From the NCBI GenBank assembly GCA_963169175.1, contig CAUJFK010000017.1, positions 1-9,051 on the forward strand: a stretch of DNA of 9,051 nucleotides, written 5' to 3'. Below, piece after piece: positions 1 to 6,218 of this stretch (the first letter of the stretch is position 1; each line of letters begins with the position of its first letter). The notes beneath the pieces were generated by a model. That model did not search any database. It was given only the letters and a program-made list of their open reading frames with translations, and had not been told where the DNA came from. Origin of the DNA: Acidobacteriota bacterium (GTDB lineage: Bacteria; Acidobacteriota; Blastocatellia; Pyrinomonadales; Pyrinomonadaceae). The position numbers and the translations under genes were made by a program.

Positions 1-854
1 CGGATCAGCGATCCGCCCCAGTTCAGGCCCTTGCCCGTGAGCACACCGGAAATGGTAGTGGCGAGAGCCGGGATCGTTGAGAGAATTCCTTCGGGGTCAA
101 ACACTTTTGCCTGTCGCCACATGTGGCTTTCTGTCAGGATCGTACGGTCGAGCCAGGCGGCAAGGTTGCATGCTTTGTCGTCGATGGTTGTGATCTCGCA
201 TCCCGGTACGGCGACCAATGTCATCAGTGCCCAATAAATTAGCAATAGCGCGACGCCAATGACGGTCTGCTGTTTCCAGTTGGTGTGAAGAAAGATGAGT
301 GAAACGATGAGATAGCATACGGCGATTCGCTGCAGAACGCCGGGTATCCGCATCGTCCCAAAGTTGTACCAGACGATCGGCGTGCCGGCCATCCAAAATA
401 CCGCTAACAGCAACGCCGACACACCCGCGACGATCGCGGCCTGAGTTCGCTTGCCCCAAAGATAAAGAAACAAAGCCGCCGAGAAAGACAAAACCAGAAT
501 GATCTTGACGAGATAAGGTATCGAGGTCTTGCCGAAATCAAAGAACGGGATCATCGAGATCAGCAGGCCGACAACGAATATCGACACAGAACGCGAAACG
601 ATCTTTAGATAAACATCACGCGTAATTCCCGCTTCAAGCCGTTTGCCCAACGCGATAGGAATGGCGACGCCGACGATGAACAAAAAGAACGGAAAGATAT
701 AATCCGTCGGCGTAATGCCATGCCACGGCGCATGTTCGAGCGGCCCGTAGATCGCCAACCATGTGCCCGGATTATTTACAAGCACCATCCCCGCGATCGT
801 CATGCCGCGAAATACATCGAGCGATACAAGACGTTGTGATGCAGCAGGTGTCAT
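1..854 (-). CDS. HGSNAT-like membrane acyltransferase (COG4299/DUF5009 type), 3' end outside the window
   Basis: This frame is open for 284 codons, from an ATG at 854-852 to the window edge with no stop. The product is a multi-pass membrane protein. It opens with RLVSLDVFRGMTIAGMVLVN, followed by a short stretch with EHAPWHG and TPTDYIFPFFLFIVG, which is the signature of the bacterial relatives of heparan-alpha-glucosaminide N-acetyltransferase. I see about seven hydrophobic segments, near residues 11-28, 52-69, 88-105, 115-133, 139-156, 172-189 and 198-216. LQRIAVCYL (174-182) and DPEGILSTIPA (253-263) are also family motifs. His41 probably matches the family's acetyl-accepting histidine. 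Relatives are roughly 370-400 residues, so about a quarter is missing. Family members are thought to move acetyl groups across the membrane onto sugars; the substrate here is unknown. No clear Shine-Dalgarno sequence precedes the ATG, which lies inside a duplicated leader repeat. Confidence 0.88.
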   Translation of the reverse strand, partial: MTPAASQRLVSLDVFRGMTIAGMVLVNNPGTWLAIYGPLEHAPWHGITPTDYIFPFFLFIVGVAIPIALGKRLEAGITRDVYLKIVSRSVSIFVVGLLISMIPFFDFGKTSIPYLVKIILVLSFSAALFLYLWGKRTQAAIVAGVSALLLAVFWMAGTPIVWYNFGTMRIPGVLQRIAVCYLIVSLIFLHTNWKQQTVIGVALLLIYWALMTLVAVPGCEITTIDDKACNLAAWLDRTILTESHMWRQAKVFDPEGILSTIPALATTISGVLTGKGLNWGGSLI

Positions 855-1033
855 GAAAAGAATTGTCGCCCGTGAATAACGCGAATTTTTGCAAATAGGA
901 ATTAGGTGTAATTTAGCAACCTGGTTCGCCTACTATCTTGAACCGATATTCTATATGTTTATTCGCGTAATTCTCAGACGTTATGGTGGATCAGGTGTCA
1001 TCTAAAGAATTTTTGCCCGCGAATAACGCGAAT
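845..1033. repeat. Direct duplication of a gene leader including a start codon
   Basis: Two 42-base copies, at 845-886 and 992-1033, match at 37 of 42 positions by eye. Both begin on the plus strand with CAGGTGTCAT and end with GAATAACGCGAAT. In the first copy, the CAT at 852-854 is the start codon of the acyltransferase gene. The second copy keeps the same ATG-ACA-CCT start, but this frame stops after six codons. The copies are 147 bp apart, and each is followed by an inverted partner, so the whole unit may have been duplicated. Confidence 0.7.
874..973. repeat. Degenerate inverted repeat, upstream of the acyltransferase gene
   Basis: The arms at 874-886 (GAATAACGCGAAT) and 961-973 (ATTCGCGTAATTC) are complementary at 12 of 13 positions, with a loop of about 74 bases. 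It is the shorter, more decayed relative of the inverted repeat at 1013-1132. Together they fill most of the 286-bp gap between the DinB-family gene and the acyltransferase gene, in which I see no coding sequence. Confidence 0.55.
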
Positions 1034-1132
1034 TTCCCGAATAAGAGATAAATCCCGCTTAGCGTCCGAACTCTCATTTGGAATGGTATTTCTTTGACTT
1101 TATTCGCCTTTATTCGCGTAATTCGCGGGCAA
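1013..1132. repeat. Inverted repeat with 21-bp arms (TTCGCG-type)
   Basis: The arm at 1013-1033 and the arm at 1112-1132 are complementary at 20 of 21 positions. The core is GCCCGCGAATAACGCGAAT, and 78 bases lie between the arms. The right arm ends 8 bases past the stop codon of the DinB-family gene. This looks like an interspersed repeat that could form a long hairpin. It lacks a T-run, so it is not a typical terminator. Confidence 0.7.
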
Positions 1133-1140
1133 GATCTTCC

Positions 1141-1659
1141 CTACCAACCGTTCCACTCGCGCGTGCCGGTGATGTGTGCCGTGTGGTGGAGCGAATGCCA
1201 GGCGTAAAGTCCGAGAACCTTTTCCAATTTCCAAGTGCCGGTTTCGGGATGAATGAATTCGCGTTCAAAATCGGCGTCGGTCATATTTTGCAAAAGCTCG
1301 GCCCAGCGGGAATGGACACCGTCGATTATCGCCAGCGAAACATCGACTGGAAGGTTGCTGTCCGCCAATTCAGCCCAGCGGTCCTCGTAATATGGCCGGA
1401 TGGTCGGTGCTTCGTCCTCGGTCAACGCCAGCTTAAAGCGGCAAAGCGAATTGATATGGCTGTCGGCGATATGATGCACCGTCTGCCGAAGCGTCCAGCC
1501 ATCGGGCCGATACGGCGTATCAAGCTGCTCGTCGGTCAGGCCGCCGACCGCAGCCCTAAGCATTTGCGGCAATCCTGCGATTGTCGCAATTTGCTCGTTT
1601 CTATTCGACGCCGCAGTTTCGTCGAACTTGCCAATGGGATATCTAAGATCGTGGTGCAT
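1141..1659 (-). CDS. DinB superfamily protein, YfiT/BstA-like (putative metal-dependent thiol transferase or hydrolase)
   Basis: The product has 172 residues, the normal size for the YfiT group of the DinB/DUF664 four-helix-bundle superfamily. The N-terminus MHHDLRYPIGKF carries the DLRYPIGKF motif of this group. The VHHIADSH motif (61-68) and WHSLHHTAHI (154-163) supply the histidines that bind one metal ion in the Bacillus YfiT structure. RFKLALTEDE (74-83) is also typical. Some relatives transfer bacillithiol or another low-molecular-weight thiol onto reactive compounds; the cofactor here is not known. The frame stays open upstream to 1845, but that 62-codon stretch runs through the MITE-like repeat and is not conserved in the family, so I start at the ATG at 1659. 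No strong ribosome binding site is visible; GGGAG from the repeat lies about 16 bases upstream. Confidence 0.85.
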   Translation of the reverse strand: MHHDLRYPIGKFDETAASNRNEQIATIAGLPQMLRAAVGGLTDEQLDTPYRPDGWTLRQTVHHIADSHINSLCRFKLALTEDEAPTIRPYYEDRWAELADSNLPVDVSLAIIDGVHSRWAELLQNMTDADFEREFIHPETGTWKLEKVLGLYAWHSLHHTAHITGTREWNGW

Positions 1660-1670
1660 AAGTCGATATG

Positions 1671-1889
1671 AAAAACTCCCCTCCTTACGAAAGAGGAGTG
1701 TCAGCCGCTTTGGCTGACGGGAGGGGGTTGTTCCGCCGGGCCAAAGGGACTTCGGAATACGTTGCGAAATTCGTGCCGCCGTAAAAAGCGTCCCCGGCGG
1801 TTCAAATTTCATCCGTGAATTTCTCGCCGCTGTGAAAAAAACCACCCCGGCCTAAAGGCCACCCCTCCTTAGTAAGGAGGGGAGTTTTT
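1671..1889. mobile_element. MITE-like element with 30-bp terminal inverted repeats, no transposase
   Basis: This 219-bp element is bounded by terminal inverted repeats at 1671-1700 and 1860-1889 that match at 27 of 30 positions, starting AAAAACTCCCCTCCTTAC. Each terminal repeat is itself a palindrome. Just inside each end is a small hairpin: TCAGCC/GGCTGA at 1701-1717, and GGCC-TTTA-GGCC read on the minus strand at 1849-1860. These are followed by G-rich and T-rich tracts, so the similarity of the two ends extends to about 60 bases. The core has two imperfect copies of a short unit. No protein is encoded. I see no clear target-site duplication. The right end overlaps the dnaB stop codon, and the left end stops 11 bases before the DinB-family start codon. 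Confidence 0.7.
1835..1889 (-). terminator. Candidate dnaB terminator supplied by the repeat end
   Basis: Read on the minus strand directly after the dnaB stop there is a perfect palindrome, CCCCTCCTTA, one C, TAAGGAGGGG. A GGCC hairpin, GGGGTGG and seven T (1835-1841) follow. An alternative fold pairs the first CCCC with the last GGGG next to the T-run, giving a standard intrinsic terminator. It lies inside the MITE-like element, so the repeat probably provides transcription termination for dnaB. Confidence 0.45.
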
Positions 1890-3246
1890 AGCCGCCGTAA
1901 TAATTTTCAAACCTCGTAAACTCTTTCAGGAACGCAAGCCTTATCGTTCCGGTCGGGCCGTTTCTTTGTTTTGAGATTATAAGCTCGGCCATGCCCGCGT
2001 TCTCGTCGGTCGGTTTATAGTAATCCTCTCGGTAAATGAACGCAACGACGTCGGCATCCTGTTCGATAGAGCCTGATTCACGCAGATCTGACATCAACGG
2101 CTTTGGTGGATTTCGCGCCTCGGGCGCACGGGAAAGCTGTGAAAGTGCGATGACCGGAACATTCAACTCTTTCGCCAGGCCCTTCAACTCACGCGAGATC
2201 TGCGAAACCTCCTGCTGTCGTGATTCCGAGCGTCCAGCGGACATAAGCTGAAGATAATCGACCACGATCAGGTCAAGGCGTTTTTGCTCAGCGGCCAGAC
2301 GGCGTGCCTTTGCCCGCATTTCGAGGACAGAAATTCCCGGCGTATCGTCAATGAACATTCTCGCTTCCGCCAACGTTCCGATAGCGCGGGCAAGCCGTTC
2401 CCACTCGTCGCGCGAAAGAATGCCGCGGCGGAAACGCGATGCATCGACCTTGGCCTCTGACGCCATCATTCGCATTACCAACTGCTCCTTCGACATTTCA
2501 AGTGAAAAGAAGCCGACCACAGCCTTTTCATCAACAGCCGCGTTCTGGGCAATGGTCAGGCACAGTGCGGTCTTTCCCATCGAAGGCCGCGCGGCAACGA
2601 TGACCAGATCGCTTGGCTGTAGGCCGGATGTCATCTCGTCCAACTCTCGAAAGCCGGTCGCAAGTCCCGTCAGCGCATTCGAATCTCGCTTCGAGTATTC
2701 TTCGACCTTTGCGAGCACCTTGGCCGCGACCGGCTGGACGTGGGCAAATCCCTCGGCCGTCCGGCGTTCGGCCAGTGCAAAGATCATCTGCTCGGCATGA
2801 TCAAGGATCACGTTCGCATCATCCTCTTCTTCAAGCGCTTCACTCGTGATCTGATTGCAGGTTCGAATAAGATTCCGGATCACCGCCTTATCCCGCACGA
2901 CGTCAATATAGCCGGTCAGGTCGGTGAAGTGCGGTAGGCCGTACGTCAGATTTGTGATCGCCGAAACACCACCGATCGACTCGAGCGATCCCTCTTTTTT
3001 TAATTCCTCGCCGATAAGGATCGGATCAATGACCTTCGAGCTTTCGAACAAGGCGATCATTCCGCCGAAGATACGGCGATTGAGAGGCGAATAAAAATCG
3101 GCGGGTTTCAACTGCTCGACAGCGTGCGTAATAAGCGAATTGTCGAGCAGGATGGCGCCCAGTATTGCCCGCTCACTGTCTTCGCTCGAAGGCAGCGGGC
3201 GTTCAAGAAATTGTTCACGTTGCCTAACTTCGGAAAGGGCAGCCAT
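1888..3246 (-). CDS. dnaB: Replicative DNA helicase DnaB
   Basis: DnaB is the hexameric 5'-3' helicase that unwinds DNA at the replication fork and works with primase. The 452-residue product has the normal length. The N-terminal domain (about 15-160) begins PSSEDSERAILGAILLD, the usual start of DnaB. The RecA-like ATPase domain (about 190-450) has LATGFRELDEMTSGLQPSDL (196-214 region), Walker A ARPSMGKT (219-226) with Lys225 and Thr226, FFSLEMS (246-252), Walker B LIVVDYLQLM (326-335), SQLSR (369-373) and the C-terminal ISKQRNGPTGT motif. No intein interrupts it. The ATG at 3246 has AGAGG about 14 bases upstream. In many genomes dnaB directly follows rplI; here a radical SAM gene separates them. 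The TAA stop uses two bases of the adjoining repeat. Confidence 0.97.
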   Translation of the reverse strand: MAALSEVRQREQFLERPLPSSEDSERAILGAILLDNSLITHAVEQLKPADFYSPLNRRIFGGMIALFESSKVIDPILIGEELKKEGSLESIGGVSAITNLTYGLPHFTDLTGYIDVVRDKAVIRNLIRTCNQITSEALEEEDDANVILDHAEQMIFALAERRTAEGFAHVQPVAAKVLAKVEEYSKRDSNALTGLATGFRELDEMTSGLQPSDLVIVAARPSMGKTALCLTIAQNAAVDEKAVVGFFSLEMSKEQLVMRMMASEAKVDASRFRRGILSRDEWERLARAIGTLAEARMFIDDTPGISVLEMRAKARRLAAEQKRLDLIVVDYLQLMSAGRSESRQQEVSQISRELKGLAKELNVPVIALSQLSRAPEARNPPKPLMSDLRESGSIEQDADVVAFIYREDYYKPTDENAGMAELIISKQRNGPTGTIRLAFLKEFTRFENYYGG

Positions 3247-3274
3247 TGTTTACGAACCTCTGATGCAGGCTAAA

Positions 3275-3304
3275 ATGATAGCGTCAAACATGAGCGGGTT
3301 TCAA
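3275..3304 (-). promoter_or_regulatory. Candidate sigma70-type promoter for dnaB
   Basis: On the minus strand TTGAAA (3304-3299) and TATCAT (3280-3275) are separated by 18 bases, close to the -35/-10 consensus. The -10 box ends 28 bases before the dnaB ATG. The 189-bp gap after the radical SAM gene leaves room for an independent promoter. This is a motif match only. Confidence 0.4.
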
Positions 3305-3331
3305 AACGGACTTGACGATTTTTTCGGACGG

Positions 3332-3351
3332 TTTTCCACAACTTTTTCACA
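3332..3351. promoter_or_regulatory. Two DnaA-box-like 9-mers upstream of dnaB
   Basis: TTTTCCACA (3332-3340) matches the DnaA consensus TTATCCACA at 8 of 9 bases, and TTTTTCACA (3343-3351) at 7 of 9, in the same orientation two bases apart. They lie upstream of the candidate dnaB promoter. They could link helicase expression to DnaA, but AT-rich 9-mers arise easily by chance. Confidence 0.2.
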
Positions 3352-3435
3352 GCGTGCAAATACCTCTCTCTTCCCGTAAATATAAGCATTCACGGAGCTT
3401 ATGTTATGAAGTACAGGATCGACTGGAGAGAGTCT

Positions 3436-5100
3436 TTAGGCTCGGGCCCTGCGTCTGCGGACGGCAAAATCGTACACCCGCTGCTCAAAAAGGCTGCGTG
3501 GTTGAAATCGCTGCTGAAAGACGCTTTTTACCAGGCGGAAGATCTTTCCGGGAGAACGAAGATAGCTTAGGCCATAGAAAAATGACATTCCCACAACACG
3601 CAAAAAGACGATCTGCGACGGGCTCACATTTCGACAGAAGGTCCGTGTTACGGTAAAGTCGAACTGCGTCATAAGATTGCCGAAATACTCGTCATCGATC
3701 TGTCCGATCGCACCTTCGTCCTGGAGCTCGCGGAAAAGTTCCGAGCCCGGATATGGCGAAAATGCCGTGATGTTGCAATCGTCCACTTTCAGAAACGCCA
3801 GCTTGAAAACAAACAGAAGCGTTTGAATAATGTCCCTTCTGGTCTCCGCTGGGAACCCAATTATGAAGTTAACCTTGGTAACGATACGGTGCCGGACGGC
3901 GATCTTGATAGAGCGTTCAAGGTTTTCAAGGTTTACACGCTTCTTGATCATTTCAAGTGTTCGTTTCGAACCGCTTTCCGGCGCATAGACCAGAAATTCG
4001 CAGCCTGTCCGCGCAAGCCCGCCTATGACCTCATCATCCAGGCATTCCGAGCGGGTCCCGGAAGGAAGCTGCCATGTGACATTCAGTTCACGCTTCTCCA
4101 ATTCAGCGATGAACTGAAGTATCCATTCACGCTTGACGATCGCGGTAAGGTCGTAGAAATCGACGCTATTGATCTGATATCTCTTGACGTAGTCCTCGAT
4201 CTCATCGACCACATCTTCGACGGGGCGCATCACGTATCGCGTCGTCCACATGGTCGGGTTCGAGCAAAACGTGCATTGGTACGGACAGCCTCGGGTTGCC
4301 AGCATCGCCATATTGCGGCCGTGACTGATGCCCATCGTAAAGTTCGGCTGGAAATACGGTTCAACGTCGATCAAATGCCATGCCGGCCGCGGCATTTCCT
4401 TGATGTCGCCCATTCGCGCGGACAGCGACGCTTCGATAAAGACATCGTTTGCAAGATAAGCGACGCCCGCCACATCCTCGGGCCTTTGACCGGTGCGAAT
4501 ACGATGAACAAGGTCCAAAAGCGTGAGTTCGCCTTCGCCGCGGACCACGTAATCAATGGCGGGGCAATCGCGCAAGGTATATTCGGGCATCGCTGTGGGA
4601 TGCTCGCCGCCAACGATAATGATCGCCTCGGGGAAGGCCGCCGCCACCTGATTTACATAATCACGGATCTGCGGCCATTCCTGAGAAAACATTATCGAAA
4701 CGCCGATAATGTCAGATTCCGGATCGATCATTTCGATCGACTTTTGTGTGTCCAATCCCTGCACCTTGAAACGCCCGTCCGGTGTCAGACGAATGTTGTC
4801 AGCATCGGCGCCGCGGCAATCGACGATCTTTGCGGCATAACCTGCTTTTTCAAGCGTGGCAGCAAGATAGGTTAACGCTATCGGCAGTGTCAAGGGAGTG
4901 CTGTACGAGTTTTTTGAAAAGTAAACGGGCGGAGCGATCAGCGTGACGATCTTTTTCGTGTCCGGGTCAGGATTCGCAAAAACGGTGAAGGCATCCGCGA
5001 TCGCCATCTTGCTGGCGGCACGGCCGTACTGGACGTTTTTTGGGGGAGTTCCTCGATTGTCCAATAGCTGGGTAAGCGGCTGTGCGTCCTGTGTTTGCAT
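3436..5100 (-). CDS. B12-binding radical SAM protein (BchE-like architecture)
   Basis: The 554-residue product has an N-terminal cobalamin-binding Rossmann domain (about 50-215) with PLTLPIALTYLAATLEKAGY (69-88), IIGVSIMFSQ and VGGEHPTAMPEY (163-174). The radical SAM domain (about 262-470) has the cluster-binding motif CPYQCTFC, with Cys272, Cys276 and Cys279, then IIGFPAET (413-420) and FSPYPGSELF (447-456). The DxHxxG cobalamin-ligand motif is absent (DCRGAD at 94-99 stands near its usual place), as in BchE-type enzymes. The C-terminal part is hydrophobic and basic, ending in an arginine-rich tail. Relatives perform methylations or ring rearrangements on lipids, pigments and natural products; the substrate cannot be told from sequence. 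The ATG at 5100 is chosen; Met32 is an alternative just before the domain. It stands alone between rplI and dnaB with gaps of about 190 bp on both sides. Confidence 0.92.
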   Translation of the reverse strand: MQTQDAQPLTQLLDNRGTPPKNVQYGRAASKMAIADAFTVFANPDPDTKKIVTLIAPPVYFSKNSYSTPLTLPIALTYLAATLEKAGYAAKIVDCRGADADNIRLTPDGRFKVQGLDTQKSIEMIDPESDIIGVSIMFSQEWPQIRDYVNQVAAAFPEAIIIVGGEHPTAMPEYTLRDCPAIDYVVRGEGELTLLDLVHRIRTGQRPEDVAGVAYLANDVFIEASLSARMGDIKEMPRPAWHLIDVEPYFQPNFTMGISHGRNMAMLATRGCPYQCTFCSNPTMWTTRYVMRPVEDVVDEIEDYVKRYQINSVDFYDLTAIVKREWILQFIAELEKRELNVTWQLPSGTRSECLDDEVIGGLARTGCEFLVYAPESGSKRTLEMIKKRVNLENLERSIKIAVRHRIVTKVNFIIGFPAETRRDIIQTLLFVFKLAFLKVDDCNITAFSPYPGSELFRELQDEGAIGQIDDEYFGNLMTQFDFTVTRTFCRNVSPSQIVFLRVVGMSFFYGLSYLRSPGKIFRLVKSVFQQRFQPRSLFEQRVYDFAVRRRRARA

Positions 5101-5109
5101 AGATTAATA

Positions 5110-5115
5110 ATTATA
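5110..5115 (-). promoter_or_regulatory. Perfect TATAAT -10 box close to the radical SAM start codon
   Basis: TATAAT on the minus strand (5115-5110) ends nine bases before the ATG at 5100. With the usual six- to eight-base distance to the start of transcription, the mRNA would have almost no leader. No good -35 hexamer stands 16-18 bases upstream (CGACTG at 5138-5133), and no Shine-Dalgarno sequence is visible. Confidence 0.4.
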
Positions 5116-5206
5116 TACGAAAACTAAGGTGCCAGTCGCATCATTTGCTTCGCGGGCACGGCTGATATAGGCGTACACACTGTTTTCGCCGGCATATTCA
5201 CAATTG

Positions 5207-5242
5207 AAAAACAGCTAACAGCCACAGGCTGATAGCTGTTTA
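5207..5242 (-). terminator. Rho-independent terminator of the prs-rplI cluster
   Basis: On the minus strand, 49 bases after the rplI stop, AAACAGCTA and AGCC pair with GGCT and TAGCTGTTT around a TGT loop. The stem has 13 pairs with one symmetric 2x2 internal mismatch (TC opposite GT), and is followed by T residues (5211-5207). This is the strongest terminator in the window and separates the ribosomal protein genes from the radical SAM gene. The stem is nearly symmetric, so weak activity on the other strand is possible, but no gene there needs it. Confidence 0.8.
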
Positions 5243-5290
5243 GCAACTCGCGGCAACCGGTTGACAGCCGCCAGGGACCGAGGTTTGCGA

Positions 5291-5857
5291 CTATTCGTCC
5301 GCCTGCTCCTCGGCAGGTTCGGCGGCGGTAGCTTCCTTCGCCTCGGCTTCGTCGGCCTTTGCTTTCCTGCCTTTCTTTGCGGGTTTGGCCTCGACAGCCT
5401 CGCCGCCTTCAGCGGTCACGGTAACCGGAATTTCTATGCTCACCTCGCGATGCAGCCGGACCTTGACCGTGTATTCGCCTGTTTCTTTGATCGGATCACG
5501 GAGACTGATCTTTTTCCGGTCGATCTCGTATCCCTTGGCCTGCAATGCGGCAGTAATATCGATCGATGTGACCGATCCGAAAAGCGTTCCGCCCTCACCA
5601 GCTTTGCGTTTGAAGTCCAGCGCGATGGCTCCCATCTGTTCTTTCTGCGCTTCGGCCGTGGCCTTTTCGATCGCCGCCTTCTTCAATAAGGCCGTTCGTT
5701 CACCCTCGATCTGCCGCAGATTTCCCTTGGTCGCAAGCGTAGCCAGGCCTTGCGGCAGGAGGTAGTTTCGGGCATAGCCGGCCCTTACCTTAACGATCTC
5801 GCCCCGCCCGCCAAGCGATTCGATATCTTCTCTTAATAGAATTGTTGTTGATGCCAT
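5291..5857 (-). CDS. rplI: Large ribosomal subunit protein bL9
   Basis: bL9 binds 23S rRNA near the L1 side of the large subunit and helps keep the reading frame. The N-terminal domain has the family signature GRGEIVKVRAGYARNYLLP (about 17-35), then the long connecting helix (about 42-77), then the C-terminal domain (about 78-148). The product has 188 residues against about 150 in E. coli. The difference is a C-terminal tail (about 150-188) of Ala, Lys and Glu. The ATG at 5857 has AGAGGA nine bases upstream. It is the last gene of the cluster, 70 bases after rpsR, with a strong terminator downstream. Confidence 0.97.
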   Translation of the reverse strand: MASTTILLREDIESLGGRGEIVKVRAGYARNYLLPQGLATLATKGNLRQIEGERTALLKKAAIEKATAEAQKEQMGAIALDFKRKAGEGGTLFGSVTSIDITAALQAKGYEIDRKKISLRDPIKETGEYTVKVRLHREVSIEIPVTVTAEGGEAVEAKPAKKGRKAKADEAEAKEATAAEPAEEQADE

Positions 5858-5927
5858 GATGTTTGTTCCTCTTTTGTACCGCGGCCATTCAAAGGCCGGG
5901 GTGACAGGCCGACAGCCTATCGTACGA

Positions 5928-6200
5928 TCACTCAGATACGTACGGCAGCAGTGCCATTGAACGCGCCCGCTTGATGGCCGTAGCGACCCGGCGCTGGTCT
6001 TTTGCGGTGATCCCCGAAATGCGTCTCGGCATTATCTTGCCGCGTTCCGGAATGAATTGCCGCAGAAAATCTACATCGCGCCAATCGACATAATCCGGCA
6101 CGATCTGGCGCGGACGCCGACGTTGGAAACGGCGCGGCGCCTTGTCGCCGTACATTTCTTCGACAAAAGGCTCTCTTGGTTCAAATTCGTTCTCAACCAT
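5928..6200 (-). CDS. rpsR: Small ribosomal subunit protein bS18
   Basis: bS18 binds bS6 and 16S rRNA in the platform of the 30S subunit. The 90-residue product has the conserved core VDWRDVDFLRQFIPERGKI (38-56), MPRRISGITAKDQRRVATAI (57-76) and KRARSMALLPY. It has an acidic and arginine-rich N-terminal arm of about 30 residues. The ATG at 6200 is preceded by AGGAGA with a five-base spacer. Only 18 bases separate it from the rpsF stop, which contain its ribosome binding site, so the two partner proteins are probably translated from the same message. Confidence 0.97.
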   Translation of the reverse strand: MVENEFEPREPFVEEMYGDKAPRRFQRRRPRQIVPDYVDWRDVDFLRQFIPERGKIMPRRISGITAKDQRRVATAIKRARSMALLPYVSE

Positions 6201-6218
6201 AATCTTCTCCTGACCGTT

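Noticed and set aside
97..459. Minus-strand open frame of 120 codons in another frame of the acyltransferase gene
   Set aside because: The acyltransferase frame in the same region carries family motifs and membrane segments; this product is Arg/His-rich with none.
845..1132. CRISPR array in the repeat-rich gap
   Set aside because: There are only two direct copies, with diverged sequence and inverted partners rather than regular spacers, and no cas gene is nearby.
1078..1671. Plus-strand open frame of 197 codons across the DinB-family gene
   Set aside because: It is antisense to a recognisable family member and begins in the intergenic inverted repeat; no recognisable protein features.
2990..3005. 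Seven-A run in dnaB, in phase as an A-AAA-AAA slippery site (Leu-Lys-Lys-Glu), which could give a truncated N-terminal product by -1 frameshifting
   Set aside because: The full-length frame gives a normal DnaB. I see no convincing stimulatory hairpin or upstream Shine-Dalgarno sequence, and such A-runs are common.
3385..3407. ATAAGC/GCTTAT inverted repeat after the radical SAM gene as its terminator
   Set aside because: The stem is only six pairs, AT-rich, with a nine-base loop and no T-run.
3823..4875. Long plus-strand open frame (350 codons) opposite the radical SAM gene
   Set aside because: It lies wholly antisense to a gene with clear domains and motifs, and its product has no recognisable domain pattern. 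It is a codon-bias shadow.
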